From JANNVZ01 sp046155615 (GTDB lineage: Bacteria; Bacteroidota; Bacteroidia; Flavobacteriales_D; Sanyastnellaceae): a DNA stretch of 64,000 nucleotides. The DNA lies in NCBI GenBank assembly GCA_046155615.1, contig JBJXFP010000096.1, positions 6,020-70,019 of the forward strand. Reading direction: 5' to 3'. Positions 23,593 through 32,363 of this stretch are shown here, in pieces. The notes beneath the pieces are model-generated. The model saw only the letters and a list, made by a program, of their open reading frames with translations, did no database searches and was not told where the DNA came from. Numbering within the stretch: the first letter of the stretch is position 1; each line of letters begins with the position of its first letter. The position numbers and the translations under genes were made by a program.

Positions 23593-25071
23593 ATGGCTGA
23601 AAAGCTCACCCCACGTGCCACTGACTATAGTAAATGGTACAACGACCTTGTAATAAATGCTGACCTTGCAGAGCACAGCGCAGTGCGCGGCTGCATGGTC
23701 ATCAAGCCTTATGGCTTTGCTATCTGGGAAAAAATGCGCGATGCATTGGACAAAATGTTTAAAGACACAGGGCATCAGAATGCCTACTTCCCGCTGTTCG
23801 TTCCAAGAAGTTTTTTGGAAAAAGAAGAAGGACATGCCGAAGGCTTTGCCAAGGAATGCGCTGTGGTCACCCACTATCGCTTGAAAGTGAATCCTGACGA
23901 AAAGGGAAAACTGATGGTGGACCCTGACTCGAAGCTGGAAGAAGAACTGATAGTGCGTCCAACAAGCGAAGCCATCATTTGGAATACTTACAAGGGTTGG
24001 ATACAGAGCTACCGCGACTTGCCGATACTCATAAATCAGTGGGCCAATGTGGTGAGGTGGGAAATGCGCACGCGATTGTTTTTGCGTACTGCCGAGTTTC
24101 TATGGCAGGAAGGACATACAGCTCACGCCAATGCACCAGAGGCCATGGCCGAAACCGAACAAATGTTGAATGTGTATGCAGATTTTGCAGAAAGATGGAT
24201 GGCCATGCCTGTGATAAAAGGAAGAAAAACAGAAAGTGAACGCTTTGCCGGTGCGCTTGACACAATGTGTATAGAAGCACTCATGCAAGACGGTAAAGCG
24301 TTGCAGGCCGGCACATCACATTTTCTGGGGCAGAATTTTGCCAAAGCCTTCGATGTAAAATTCCAAAGCAAAGAAGGTGTGCTCGACTATGTATGGGCTA
24401 CCTCGTGGGGTGTAAGTACACGCCTGATGGGAGCTCTGATAATGACACACAGTGACGATAACGGCTTGCGATTGCCACCCATGCTTGCTCCAATTCATGT
24501 GGTTATTGTGCCTATTTACAAAGGCCTTGAGCAGCTTGAGACTATTTCGCAAAAGGTGAAGCCATTGATAAACGAATTGCAGGCGAAAGGAATAACAGTG
24601 AAATATGACAATGATGATAGCAAACGCAGTGGATGGAAATTTGCAGAATATGAATTGAAGGGTGTTCCTGTGCGGCTTGCCCTTGGGCCAAAAGATTTGG
24701 AAAATGGAACTGTTGAGATAGCGAGGAGAGATAATAGCACCAAAGAGAATCGCGCATTTGATGGTATTGCAACTCATATCGAACAGTTGCTTAGCGAAAT
24801 TCAGGAAAACCTGTTTAGTCAGGCCATGGCGCACCGCACAGCACACATTACCAAAGTAGATAGCTACGATGATTTCAAGAAACTGCTGGATGAGAAAGGC
24901 GGCTTCTTCCTTGCTCATTGGGACGGCACCAAGGAGACTGAAGACAAAGTAAAGGATGAAACAAAGGCTACCATTCGCTGTATTCCACTTGACTCTGACA
25001 TGCAAGAAGGCATGTGCATGGTGACAGGCAAACACAGCAAGCAGAGAGTTCTGTTTGCGCGTGCGTATTAA
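23593..25071 (+). CDS. proS: Prolyl-tRNA synthetase, archaeal/eukaryotic type
   Basis: 492 residues from the ATG at 23593. Charges tRNA-Pro. It is the short ProS form without the editing insertion: motif 2 region IVRPTSEAIIWNTYKGWIQS, RWEMRTRLFLRTAEFLWQEG, motif 3 ATSWGVSTRLMGALIMTHSD, then the anticodon-binding domain (APIHVVIVPIYKG) and the C-terminal extension ending HSKQRVLFARAY. This form is usual in Bacteroidota. A TTG at 23554 would add 13 residues of unlikely sequence. Terminated by a hairpin at 25124. Confidence 0.96.
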   Translation: MAEKLTPRATDYSKWYNDLVINADLAEHSAVRGCMVIKPYGFAIWEKMRDALDKMFKDTGHQNAYFPLFVPRSFLEKEEGHAEGFAKECAVVTHYRLKVNPDEKGKLMVDPDSKLEEELIVRPTSEAIIWNTYKGWIQSYRDLPILINQWANVVRWEMRTRLFLRTAEFLWQEGHTAHANAPEAMAETEQMLNVYADFAERWMAMPVIKGRKTESERFAGALDTMCIEALMQDGKALQAGTSHFLGQNFAKAFDVKFQSKEGVLDYVWATSWGVSTRLMGALIMTHSDDNGLRLPPMLAPIHVVIVPIYKGLEQLETISQKVKPLINELQAKGITVKYDNDDSKRSGWKFAEYELKGVPVRLALGPKDLENGTVEIARRDNSTKENRAFDGIATHIEQLLSEIQENLFSQAMAHRTAHITKVDSYDDFKKLLDEKGGFFLAHWDGTKETEDKVKDETKATIRCIPLDSDMQEGMCMVTGKHSKQRVLFARAY

Positions 25072-25123
25072 GTTGCTGATCTAAGATGAAAGAGACCACA
25101 GCAGTGAAAAACCGATAGAAAAC

Positions 25124-25155
25124 AAAAAGCCGCCTCGTAATTGAAGCGGCTTTTT
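25124..25155. terminator. Bidirectional terminator proS / rpmE2
   Basis: AAAAAGCCGC (25124-25133) pairs with GCGGCTTTTT (25146-25155), so either strand ends in a T tract. It lies between the convergent proS and rpmE2 stops. Confidence 0.88.
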
Positions 25156-25175
25156 ACATTAGTAGAAAAAACTAA

Positions 25176-25436
25176 TTATTTCTTCTTGTCGAATTTGGCG
25201 TAGCGGTTTTTGAATTTGTCGATACGGCCAGCTGTATCCACAAGCTGCATCTTACCAGTAAAGAATGGATGCGAGGTATGAGATATCTCCAATTTTACCA
25301 ATGGATACTCATTGCCATCTTCCCATTGAATGGTTTCTTTGGTTTGCACAGTGCTTTTGCCTAAGAAGGCATATTCATTACTCATGTCTTTGAACACTAC
25401 TGAACGGTAGCTATCGGGATGAATACCTTGTCTCAT
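25176..25436 (-). CDS. rpmE2: 50S ribosomal protein L31 type B (zinc-free)
   Basis: 86 residues. MRQGIHPDSYRSVVFKDMSN opens the type B L31 family; HTSHPFFTGKMQLVDTAGRI and the terminal KFKNRYAKFDKKK complete it. The zinc-binding cysteines of type A L31 are absent, as expected for the paralogue that works when zinc is scarce. In Bacteroidota this is often the only L31, so zinc regulation should not be assumed. It has the clearest promoter of the window (25469-25499). Confidence 0.95.
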   Translation of the reverse strand: MRQGIHPDSYRSVVFKDMSNEYAFLGKSTVQTKETIQWEDGNEYPLVKLEISHTSHPFFTGKMQLVDTAGRIDKFKNRYAKFDKKK

Positions 25437-25462
25437 AATCAGAATTTGATTTTTTTGTAAAC

Positions 25463-25499
25463 GGGCGGCAAATATAGCCGCCCCTGTTGGTTTTCAAAA
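25463..25499 (-). promoter_or_regulatory. rpmE2 promoter with palindrome around the -7 box
   Basis: On the minus strand TTTTG (25499-25495), 18 bases, then TATATTTG (25476-25469), an exact TAnnTTTG. The -7 box is framed by a perfect 7-bp inverted repeat: on the plus strand GGGCGGC (25463-25469) and GCCGCCC (25477-25483) flank AAATATA. The leader to the ATG is about 30 bases. The palindrome may be an operator or simply a GC clamp around the promoter. Confidence 0.7.
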
Positions 25500-25558
25500 C
25501 GGTTTTTTTTGGATGCTGCCGGGCTGGCTGGCCTTCGGTTTATTTCGCACTTTTCAAA

Positions 25559-26770
25559 ATGCAGCCGGAAACAACCTACAATATGGCCATTACAGATAAT
25601 GCGGCACCACTGCGTGTGCTAAGGCTTGTGAACAGGTTCAATCTGGGTGGCCCTACTTACAACGCTGCTTATCTCACCAAAGGCCTTGCTCCGCAATATG
25701 AAACTACCCTTGCCGGTGGCCACCCGCTGCCGGATGAAGCACATAGCGGATTTATCATGCAGAAGTTAGATGTGCCATACATAGAAATAAATGAAATGAG
25801 GCGCAGCATCAATCCGGTAAATGACATGCGCGCTCTTATGCGCATCATACGCATGGTACGCAGCGTGAGGCCGCACATTGTGCACACACATGCCGCCAAG
25901 GCAGGCGTGTTGGGCAGGCTGGCTGCATGGTATTGTAGAGTGCCCGTGGTGGTGCATACCTATCATGGGCATGTGTTCTCCGGCTATTTCAGCGAGTGGA
26001 AAACTGCATTGGTAAAAGCATTTGAACGCTGGCTGGCATCGAGAACCACGGCTGTAATAACCATCAGTGCATTGCAACACCACGAGATTGTGGATGTACA
26101 CCGCATTTGCGCTCCGGGCAAGGCTCATATCATCCCTTTAGGTTTCGATCTGGAGCGATTTACTGTTGGTCAAAATGAAAAGAGAGCTCATTTCAGAAAA
26201 CAGTATGAACTAAAAGAGTCTGAAATTGCTATTGGCATAGTTGGCCGATTTGCACCTGTTAAAAACCATGTTTTGTTTTTTGAAGCATTGAAATTATTAG
26301 ACACACAACAGCCATGGAAAGCCTTCGTGATTGGTGATGGGGATTTGCGCAGCAGGTATGAAGATGATGCACGCACACTCGGAGGTCGCGTCATCTTCAC
26401 ATCATGGATTGAGGATATGGACGTGGCCATGGCCGGGCTTGATGTGGTAGCACTCACCTCCATAAATGAAGGTACGCCCGTAAGCCTGATAGAGGCACAG
26501 GCAGCGGCAAAACCTGTTGTAACAACCAATGCCGGTGGTGTGCGTGATTGTGTCTTAGATGGTCATTCCGGAATTGTGGTTGATGATTTTGAAGCAAAAA
26601 CTTTTGCAGCAGCTCTTACAAGTTTGATTGAAGATGAGCGTTTGCGGCAGCGCATGGGAATGGAAGGGAGGCAGCATGCACTGCATCATTTTGGCCAGCA
26701 GCAATTGGTGAATGACATGAAAAAACTCTACGAAGAACTGCTGTACAATAAACCATTGTCAAATCGTTAG
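25559..26770 (+). CDS. Glycosyltransferase family 4 (GT-B fold)
   Basis: 403 residues from the ATG at 25559; an ATG at 25583 is an alternative. N-terminal acceptor domain opens LRVLRLVNRFNLGGPTYNAA and has VHTHAAKAGVLGRLAAW and VVHTYHGHVFSGYF; the C-terminal nucleotide-sugar domain has IGIVGRFAPVKNH and the E-x7-E motif in SINEGTPVSLIEAQAAAKPV. This places it with family GT4 retaining transferases used in exopolysaccharide or glycolipid synthesis. Donor and acceptor are unknown. The frame extends upstream to a TTG at 25487, but this would overlap the rpmE2 promoter. The following DUF4846 gene is 27 bp away. Confidence 0.88.
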   Translation: MQPETTYNMAITDNAAPLRVLRLVNRFNLGGPTYNAAYLTKGLAPQYETTLAGGHPLPDEAHSGFIMQKLDVPYIEINEMRRSINPVNDMRALMRIIRMVRSVRPHIVHTHAAKAGVLGRLAAWYCRVPVVVHTYHGHVFSGYFSEWKTALVKAFERWLASRTTAVITISALQHHEIVDVHRICAPGKAHIIPLGFDLERFTVGQNEKRAHFRKQYELKESEIAIGIVGRFAPVKNHVLFFEALKLLDTQQPWKAFVIGDGDLRSRYEDDARTLGGRVIFTSWIEDMDVAMAGLDVVALTSINEGTPVSLIEAQAAAKPVVTTNAGGVRDCVLDGHSGIVVDDFEAKTFAAALTSLIEDERLRQRMGMEGRQHALHHFGQQQLVNDMKKLYEELLYNKPLSNR

Positions 26771-26797
26771 AGGATTCAAATCCATACAGCCCATTCT

Positions 26798-27625
26798 ATG
26801 AAATTTCTATGCGTAGCTTTTTTGTTGTTCATCTTTTTGTGTTGTAGTCAGCCATACCACAATGGTGTAAACATGGGTCTGATTACCAAATCGGGCAACA
26901 CCCTCATTCACAGAATCGGATTACCTACCGGCTACACACGCGTGGCCGGTGATTCTACATCGTTCACCTATTTTTTGCGTAGCCAAAAACTGAAACCAGA
27001 CAGCGCACAAGTACACCTGTACAATGGCGAGGTAAAACGCAACGATGTGCATGCCGCAGTGCTCGATATAGACTGCGGGAAAAAGGACTTGCAACAATGT
27101 GCTGATGCGTGCATTCGACTGCGTGCCGAGTATTTGTGGCATACACGGCAGTTTGAAAAAATACATTTCAACCTGACCAATGGATTTAGAATGGGCTACA
27201 CCAAATGGCGCGAGGGCAACAGGTTGATTGTAGATGGCAACAAAACATCATGGTCGAAAACTGCCGCGTACTCTGACACCTATCAGACTTTTCGCAATTA
27301 CCTAGACAAGGTATTTATGTACGCAGGTACACTCTCAGTAGCCAAGGAGTTGAAGCCGGTTTTACTCGCTGACTTGCATCCCGGTGATGTGTTTGTGGTT
27401 GGCGGTTCGCCCGGCCATGCTGTAATGGTAGTTGATGTAGCTACACATGCCGATGGCAATAAAATTTTCTTGTTGGCTCAGGGCTATATGCCTGCACAGG
27501 ACATTCACATCATCAAAAATCCGAATGACGAACTGTTGTCGCCATGGTACTCACTGAAGGATGGCGATGCATTAGAAACAATGGAGTGGACATTTCAGAA
27601 TTACACATTGGGGAGGTTTGAGTGA
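26798..27625 (+). CDS. DUF4846 domain lipoprotein
   Basis: 275 residues with a lipoprotein-like N-terminus MKFLCVAFLLFIFLCCSQPY. The body matches DUF4846: the RIGLPTGYTRV opening, FLRSQKLKPDSAQVHLYNG, AVLDIDCGKKDLQQCADACI, RLRAEYLWH, and near the end LHPGDVFVVGGSPGHAVMVV followed by FLLAQGYMPAQDIHI. The GSPGHAVMVVD segment with a conserved His recalls the NlpC/P60 or CHAP hydrolase core, but a catalytic Cys is not obvious at the expected place. Function unknown. Follows the GT4 gene closely and may be co-transcribed. Confidence 0.82.
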   Translation: MKFLCVAFLLFIFLCCSQPYHNGVNMGLITKSGNTLIHRIGLPTGYTRVAGDSTSFTYFLRSQKLKPDSAQVHLYNGEVKRNDVHAAVLDIDCGKKDLQQCADACIRLRAEYLWHTRQFEKIHFNLTNGFRMGYTKWREGNRLIVDGNKTSWSKTAAYSDTYQTFRNYLDKVFMYAGTLSVAKELKPVLLADLHPGDVFVVGGSPGHAVMVVDVATHADGNKIFLLAQGYMPAQDIHIIKNPNDELLSPWYSLKDGDALETMEWTFQNYTLGRFE

Positions 27626-27680
27626 GAGTCTTAATGACGTGAATGTATGTTCGCCCTCATTTTTTTTCTCAATAGTTTTT

Positions 27681-28424
27681 ATGGCATTCGCAAGATTTAT
27701 CGGAGGAGCATTGGGCTGGGCACTTGGCGGCCCCATAGGCGCATTGCTTGGCTTTGCTGTTGGTGCCATGGCCGATGGTGGTGCTCTTGGCAAACGCGCT
27801 GAAGGTGATCAGCAAAGACTTCAGGGCGGCAGACCGCAGACACGTCCCGGTGACTTCAGCGGTGCCCTGCTGGTGCTCAGTGCCGCAGTGATGAAAGCCG
27901 ATAGCAAACTGCTGAAAAGTGAACTCGATTTTATCCGCGATTTTTACAAAAGGCAGTTTGGCGAAAACACTGCAGTGCAGCAAATGGGCGTGCTGAAAAC
28001 TTTGCTGCAAAAAGAAATTCCTGTGCGGCAGGTGTGCGAACAAATACGCCACAACATGGAGCACGCCATGCGGCTGCAACTGATGTATTATTTATTTGGC
28101 ATTGCCAAGAGCGATGGCGATGTGGCAAAAAGCGAAGTGGACGAGATAACCCGAATAGCAGGATACCTAGGCATTTCGCAAGCCGACTATGAGAGCATCC
28201 GAGCCATGTTTTACAAAGACACTGTGAGCGCTTACAAAATTCTTGAAATAGAAAAAAGTGCAACTGATGAGGAAGTGAAAAAGGCTTACAGAAAAATGGC
28301 AGTGAAGTATCATCCTGACAAAGTGCGTGAACTTGGTGATGCACACCGCAAGGCAGCCGAAGAAAAATTTCTCAAAGTGAAGGATGCTTATGAAGGCATT
28401 AAAAAGGAGCGTGGTATGAAATAG
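27681..28424 (+). CDS. TerB/DjlA-like protein with C-terminal J domain
   Basis: 247 residues from the ATG at 27681. A Gly/Ala-rich hydrophobic N-terminus (FIGGALGWALGGPIGALLG) probably anchors it in the membrane. Residues about 45-170 match the TerB/DjlA central helical domain (LLVLSAAVMKADSKLLKSEL), and residues about 180-245 form a J domain with the HPD motif (VKYHPDKVRELG). It should stimulate a DnaK ATPase, like DjlA. The frame reaches back to a TTG at 27618 inside the DUF4846 gene, but that adds non-conserved residues before the hydrophobic stretch. Confidence 0.88.
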   Translation: MAFARFIGGALGWALGGPIGALLGFAVGAMADGGALGKRAEGDQQRLQGGRPQTRPGDFSGALLVLSAAVMKADSKLLKSELDFIRDFYKRQFGENTAVQQMGVLKTLLQKEIPVRQVCEQIRHNMEHAMRLQLMYYLFGIAKSDGDVAKSEVDEITRIAGYLGISQADYESIRAMFYKDTVSAYKILEIEKSATDEEVKKAYRKMAVKYHPDKVRELGDAHRKAAEEKFLKVKDAYEGIKKERGMK

Positions 28425-28498
28425 GGATGCAGCCCTCGACATTTCTTTTTGCCATTAGTAGTGCTTCAGCAGGGCTGCTGCCTCATTTGTCTAAACTT

Positions 28499-28506
28499 TA
28501 CTTTTG
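28499..28506 (+). promoter_or_regulatory. Candidate -7 box of the Fur-family gene
   Basis: TACTTTTG, a perfect TAnnTTTG. It ends 6 bases before the TTG at 28513, the same distance seen at several other genes here, and it overlaps the TTG at 28504, making that upstream start unlikely. Confidence 0.45.
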
Positions 28507-28512
28507 ACCATC

Positions 28513-28935
28513 TTGAAAACAAGCACCCCATTTGAAATAGAACTGCGTAACCATGGCCTGAAAGCCACGCCCATGCGCACTGCTGTGCTTGCAGAATTCA
28601 AGAAGAGCAACACAACATTGTCTCAAGCAGTGATAGAAAAAAAACTGGGTGCTGTAGATCGAGTGACACTCTACCGAACGTTACGCGACATGGAAGCCAG
28701 TGGCATCATACACAAAGTGATAAGCGCTAAGGGCGAAACGAAGTTTGCACTATGCGCTGCGCAATGTTCCGATCATGCACATGAGGACAATCACATACAC
28801 TTTACCTGCACAGCATGTGAGGAGACTTATTGCCTTACGGAACACAAGCCGCGCAATGTCTCATTGCCAGCAGGCTTTGTGCTTAACGAAGTGCAGGTAA
28901 TAGCCAGCGGGGTGTGTATGAGGTGTTCGCCTTAA
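28513..28935 (+). CDS. Fur-family metalloregulator
   Basis: 140 residues from the TTG at 28513; no ATG is available before residue 21. A winged-helix domain (LKATPMRTAVLAEF, VDRVTLYRTLRDMEASGIIH) is followed by the metal-binding dimerisation domain with CSDHAHEDNHIHFTCTACEE (His-rich ligand site) and two zinc CxxC pairs, CTAC and CMRC. It could be Fur, Zur or PerR; the pattern with a short HAHEDNHIH ligand cluster does not settle which. It is transcribed away from its neighbours, and its stop codon overlaps the stop of the convergent BNR-repeat gene within TTAA. Confidence 0.85.
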   Translation: MKTSTPFEIELRNHGLKATPMRTAVLAEFKKSNTTLSQAVIEKKLGAVDRVTLYRTLRDMEASGIIHKVISAKGETKFALCAAQCSDHAHEDNHIHFTCTACEETYCLTEHKPRNVSLPAGFVLNEVQVIASGVCMRCSP

Positions 28936-31900
28936 AGTTTCTTCACCTCCTTAAACAAACTGAACTGCATTTTCTCCACCTGCGTACGCCATGGTGCGTA
29001 GTCTTTTTCAAAAAATAAATTGATTTTATCGGCTACATCTCTTGTCTGCTTTTCTGCTGCCTGCACTGCGTGTTCTGCATTGGTGCCCGGCATGGCAGAG
29101 CCAGTGTTCACAAGGCCCGAGGCAAAGTAAAATTTGGAATTAAGCAGATGCGAATCATCGCGATAGCCCGCTGCATCTTCAGGCAGGAAGTATAGTTCTT
29201 GCAGCGTGGCGATGTTCTTCGTGAGCGAGTCGGCTTTGCTAATCAAATCTTTTTTCATGCTGTCAGGCACATTCACGAGAGCGTCTTTCACTAAGGTGAT
29301 GGTCTTCTTAGCGGCTTTGAGTTGCTCCATGCCATCATCTGCGGTTTGCACCGCTTTGTTCAACCTCCTTACCAGATCACGCTGTTTGTTATCTGCTACT
29401 TCATTGAATGTCACACGCGGATCTGCAAGCACTTTGAAAGTGGTTGAGTCTTTCCACTCGTTGTATTTAAAAACCACTTTGTATGTGCCCGGTGCTACTT
29501 GTGGCCCACCGCCACGCTCGTTTTCTGTATCCTCAGGTTTGCGCTCTCTGCGCTGTGGAAATCTTATTCCCTTTGTGTCGAAGTACCAGTTGATGTGGTT
29601 GATACCCGTGTCTTGCTCTGCCTTCAATGTGCGCAGTGTGTCACCATTCAGGGTCATTATCCAGGCCGTTACCTTTTTATCAATTGTTGATTTAGTGTCA
29701 GTGTCAGATTTTGCTGTTGAATTGTCTTTCTTATTATTTCCTGTTTCGTTTTTATCACTTGCTTTCGCAAGTTCTTCTTTCTTCTTCTCTTCACCGTTTT
29801 TCTTTTTTCCACTTTCCTCCTTTTTCTTCTCATCAGCTTTCTTCTCTTCATCAGCCTTGTAGTAAAAACTAAGCACTGCTCCACCTTGCTTGTTTTCGCC
29901 TGCATACTTTCCATCTGCCGGAAAACGTTGGCCCACGGGCTGCAGGTAGTTGCTCATGTAGGCATCAGGTGTGTGCAGCGCTGTTAGTTTTTTATCCATC
30001 CATTGGCCACCCTCCTGCGCAAATTTTCTGAGTGGTGTGATGTTGTCAAGAACGTATGCTGCACGACCGAAGGTTCCTATTATCAAGTCGTTCTCGCGCG
30101 GATGTATTTTCAAATCCTGAGTGGCCACACTTGGATAATCGTGCATCCATTTGTTCCAGGTATTTCCAAAATCGAACGAGATGTAAAGTCCATTTTCTGT
30201 ACCGAGAAAAATCAACTTTGGCTCTACCTGATCCTGAACCACGCTGAGGCAATGTCCGCTCACGCGTTTTTCATCTACCATATTTTTCCATGTCTTGCCA
30301 TAGTCGTTGGTGTAAAACAGATATGGCTTCCAGTCGTTTTGTCTGTAGTTGTTTACTACTACGAATGCTTCGCCAGCTTTGTAAGTACTTGCTACAATTT
30401 GCGACACCCACGCTGCCTTGGGTATTTGCGCAATCAATGGCGAACAATTTATCCAACTTTTACCACCATCTGTTGTCAGCTGAATATTGCCGTCATCTGT
30501 TCCAACCCATATTACATTTTTGTCGAGCACACTTGGTGCTATACACAGAATGGTGCAATGAATTTCTGCAGAGGTATTGTCAATGGTGAGTCCCCCGGTG
30601 GTGGCTTGTTTTTGTTTGGTGGTATCGTTGGTGCTTAAGTCGGGCGACATGATTTGCCACGACATACCACAGTCAGTAGAGTGATGCAAATACTGAGAGC
30701 CGAAGTACAAACCACAATCGTTAAACGGATCGATGGCTAAGCCTGAATTCCAGTGAAAGCGCAACGGCTTGCCTTCCGGATGCGCAGGCTTTATGTATTG
30801 CGATTCGCCTGAGTGCGTATCTATGTGTGCCAGCTCTCCGCCTTGCGACATGGCATATACATAGCGCGAATTTTTAGGATCGGCAGCCACATCAAATCCA
30901 TCACCGAAGTAAAGCTCCTGCCAGTCTGCATCGCCAATGCCGCCACCATGCCACACATAGCCGGGGCCTTTCCAACTCCCGTTGTCCTGCATACCTCCAT
31001 ACACATGGTAAGGTGTATCCATGTCGTAGTTGATGTGGTAAAACTGACCGAGTGGCAGGTTGCCTGCAAATGTCCAGGTGGTGCCGCCATCGTGGGAAAT
31101 GTTGAGGCCACCATCGTTGCCCTCGATCATGTATTTAGGATTTGTTTTGCTCCACCACATAGCATGGTGGTCAGGATGCACACCGTAGTAGGGCAGAAGG
31201 GTAGTCCATGTTTTTCCTCCATCAATGCTTTCTGTCACCGTGCTGTGCAGGTATATCAAGTGATTTTCATTTTGCGGATCTACGTACAACTCGTGATAGT
31301 AAAAAGGCCTGTCACTCACTTGTTCTGTTGTTACCAATTTCCAATTGAATCCACCATCGGTTGATTTATACAAACCGGTTTTTTTCGATTCGATAAGTGC
31401 ATACACTACCTTGGGATTGGAGTGCGAAATGGCCAGACCTATTCTTCCCAACTCTCCTTCTGGCAAACCGTTTTTGTCTGTGAGTTGCGTCCAGGTTTTG
31501 CCTCCATCCAATGTCATGTGCAGGCCACTGCCTTTACCACCTGATGTGAAATACCACGGCCTTCTCCAATACTGATACATGGCTGCAAATAGTTTGTTTG
31601 GATTTTGTGGATCCATTACCAGATCGGCACAGCCGGTGGTATCGTTGATGAACAGAATTTTATCCCAACTCTCGCCACCATTGCTGGTGCGATAAACACC
31701 GCGCTCTTTGGTAGGGCCCCATGCGCTGCCGTGCACTCCTGCATACACTATGTTGCTGTTTTGTGGATTCACCATGACGCGATGAATGGTGTGTGTGTTC
31801 TGCAGGCCACTCATTTTCCATGTGCGGCCACCATCAAGACTTTTGTACATACCGTTGCCACTGGTTTGTGAATTGCGCGGATTGCCCTCACCTGTGCCAG

Positions 31901-32213
31901 CCCAGATAACATCGGGATTGGAAGGGTCTATGCAGACAGAGCCAATGCCCAGTACATCTTGCTTGTCGAATATGGGTGTCCACTCTACGCCACCGTTCTC
32001 GCTCTTCCACAAGCCGCCACTGGCTGCACCTGCGTAGATTATGTTTTCGTTGCCTTCCTGCACATCAATGGCTGTGACGCGGCCACTGGTAGTGGCAGGT
32101 CCAATGCTGCGCATGTTCATATTCTTGAAAGGCTCGAGTACATCCTTTTGTTGTGCATTGATGTAGCAGATTGATGCAGATGCACAGAGTGCGAGTAAAA
32201 TTTTCTTCATCAT
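28932..32213 (-). CDS. Secreted BNR/sortilin (VPS10-like) repeat protein
   Basis: 1093 residues; start at 32213 or the next codon 32210. Signal peptide MMKKILLALCASASICYINA. Residues about 35-720 are beta-propeller blades with repeated Asp-box motifs (SENGGVEW, SLDGGRTW, SNGGESW, TLDGGKTW, STDGGFNW, SHDGGTTW, TTDGGKSW), the pattern of glycosidase-like and sortilin domains. Catalytic sialidase residues are not apparent. Residues about 784-853 are a highly charged Lys/Glu tract, unusual in the family. The C-terminal part (APGTYKVVF, then helical QTADDGMEQLKAAKKTI) resembles the tail common to about 1000-residue Bacteroidota homologues. Probably periplasmic or surface; function unknown. Confidence 0.85.
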   Translation of the reverse strand: MMKKILLALCASASICYINAQQKDVLEPFKNMNMRSIGPATTSGRVTAIDVQEGNENIIYAGAASGGLWKSENGGVEWTPIFDKQDVLGIGSVCIDPSNPDVIWAGTGEGNPRNSQTSGNGMYKSLDGGRTWKMSGLQNTHTIHRVMVNPQNSNIVYAGVHGSAWGPTKERGVYRTSNGGESWDKILFINDTTGCADLVMDPQNPNKLFAAMYQYWRRPWYFTSGGKGSGLHMTLDGGKTWTQLTDKNGLPEGELGRIGLAISHSNPKVVYALIESKKTGLYKSTDGGFNWKLVTTEQVSDRPFYYHELYVDPQNENHLIYLHSTVTESIDGGKTWTTLLPYYGVHPDHHAMWWSKTNPKYMIEGNDGGLNISHDGGTTWTFAGNLPLGQFYHINYDMDTPYHVYGGMQDNGSWKGPGYVWHGGGIGDADWQELYFGDGFDVAADPKNSRYVYAMSQGGELAHIDTHSGESQYIKPAHPEGKPLRFHWNSGLAIDPFNDCGLYFGSQYLHHSTDCGMSWQIMSPDLSTNDTTKQKQATTGGLTIDNTSAEIHCTILCIAPSVLDKNVIWVGTDDGNIQLTTDGGKSWINCSPLIAQIPKAAWVSQIVASTYKAGEAFVVVNNYRQNDWKPYLFYTNDYGKTWKNMVDEKRVSGHCLSVVQDQVEPKLIFLGTENGLYISFDFGNTWNKWMHDYPSVATQDLKIHPRENDLIIGTFGRAAYVLDNITPLRKFAQEGGQWMDKKLTALHTPDAYMSNYLQPVGQRFPADGKYAGENKQGGAVLSFYYKADEEKKADEKKKEESGKKKNGEEKKKEELAKASDKNETGNNKKDNSTAKSDTDTKSTIDKKVTAWIMTLNGDTLRTLKAEQDTGINHINWYFDTKGIRFPQRRERKPEDTENERGGGPQVAPGTYKVVFKYNEWKDSTTFKVLADPRVTFNEVADNKQRDLVRRLNKAVQTADDGMEQLKAAKKTITLVKDALVNVPDSMKKDLISKADSLTKNIATLQELYFLPEDAAGYRDDSHLLNSKFYFASGLVNTGSAMPGTNAEHAVQAAEKQTRDVADKINLFFEKDYAPWRTQVEKMQFSLFKEVKKL

Positions 32214-32363
32214 TGATTTTGGTTGGTGGGCGAAAGTATCTGTGCGATTAAGGCATTGGCTTGCCGTCTATCAAAAACGAACAAGAGCTGAATGAATAAC
32301 AATGCTCTGACTGCAGTTCTGCTCAAACTTATGCTATTGGGGTAGCTGCAACACTCTAGCCGT

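Noticed and set aside
24316..25035. 239-codon minus-strand frame
   Set aside because: Opposite the conserved anticodon-binding part of proS.
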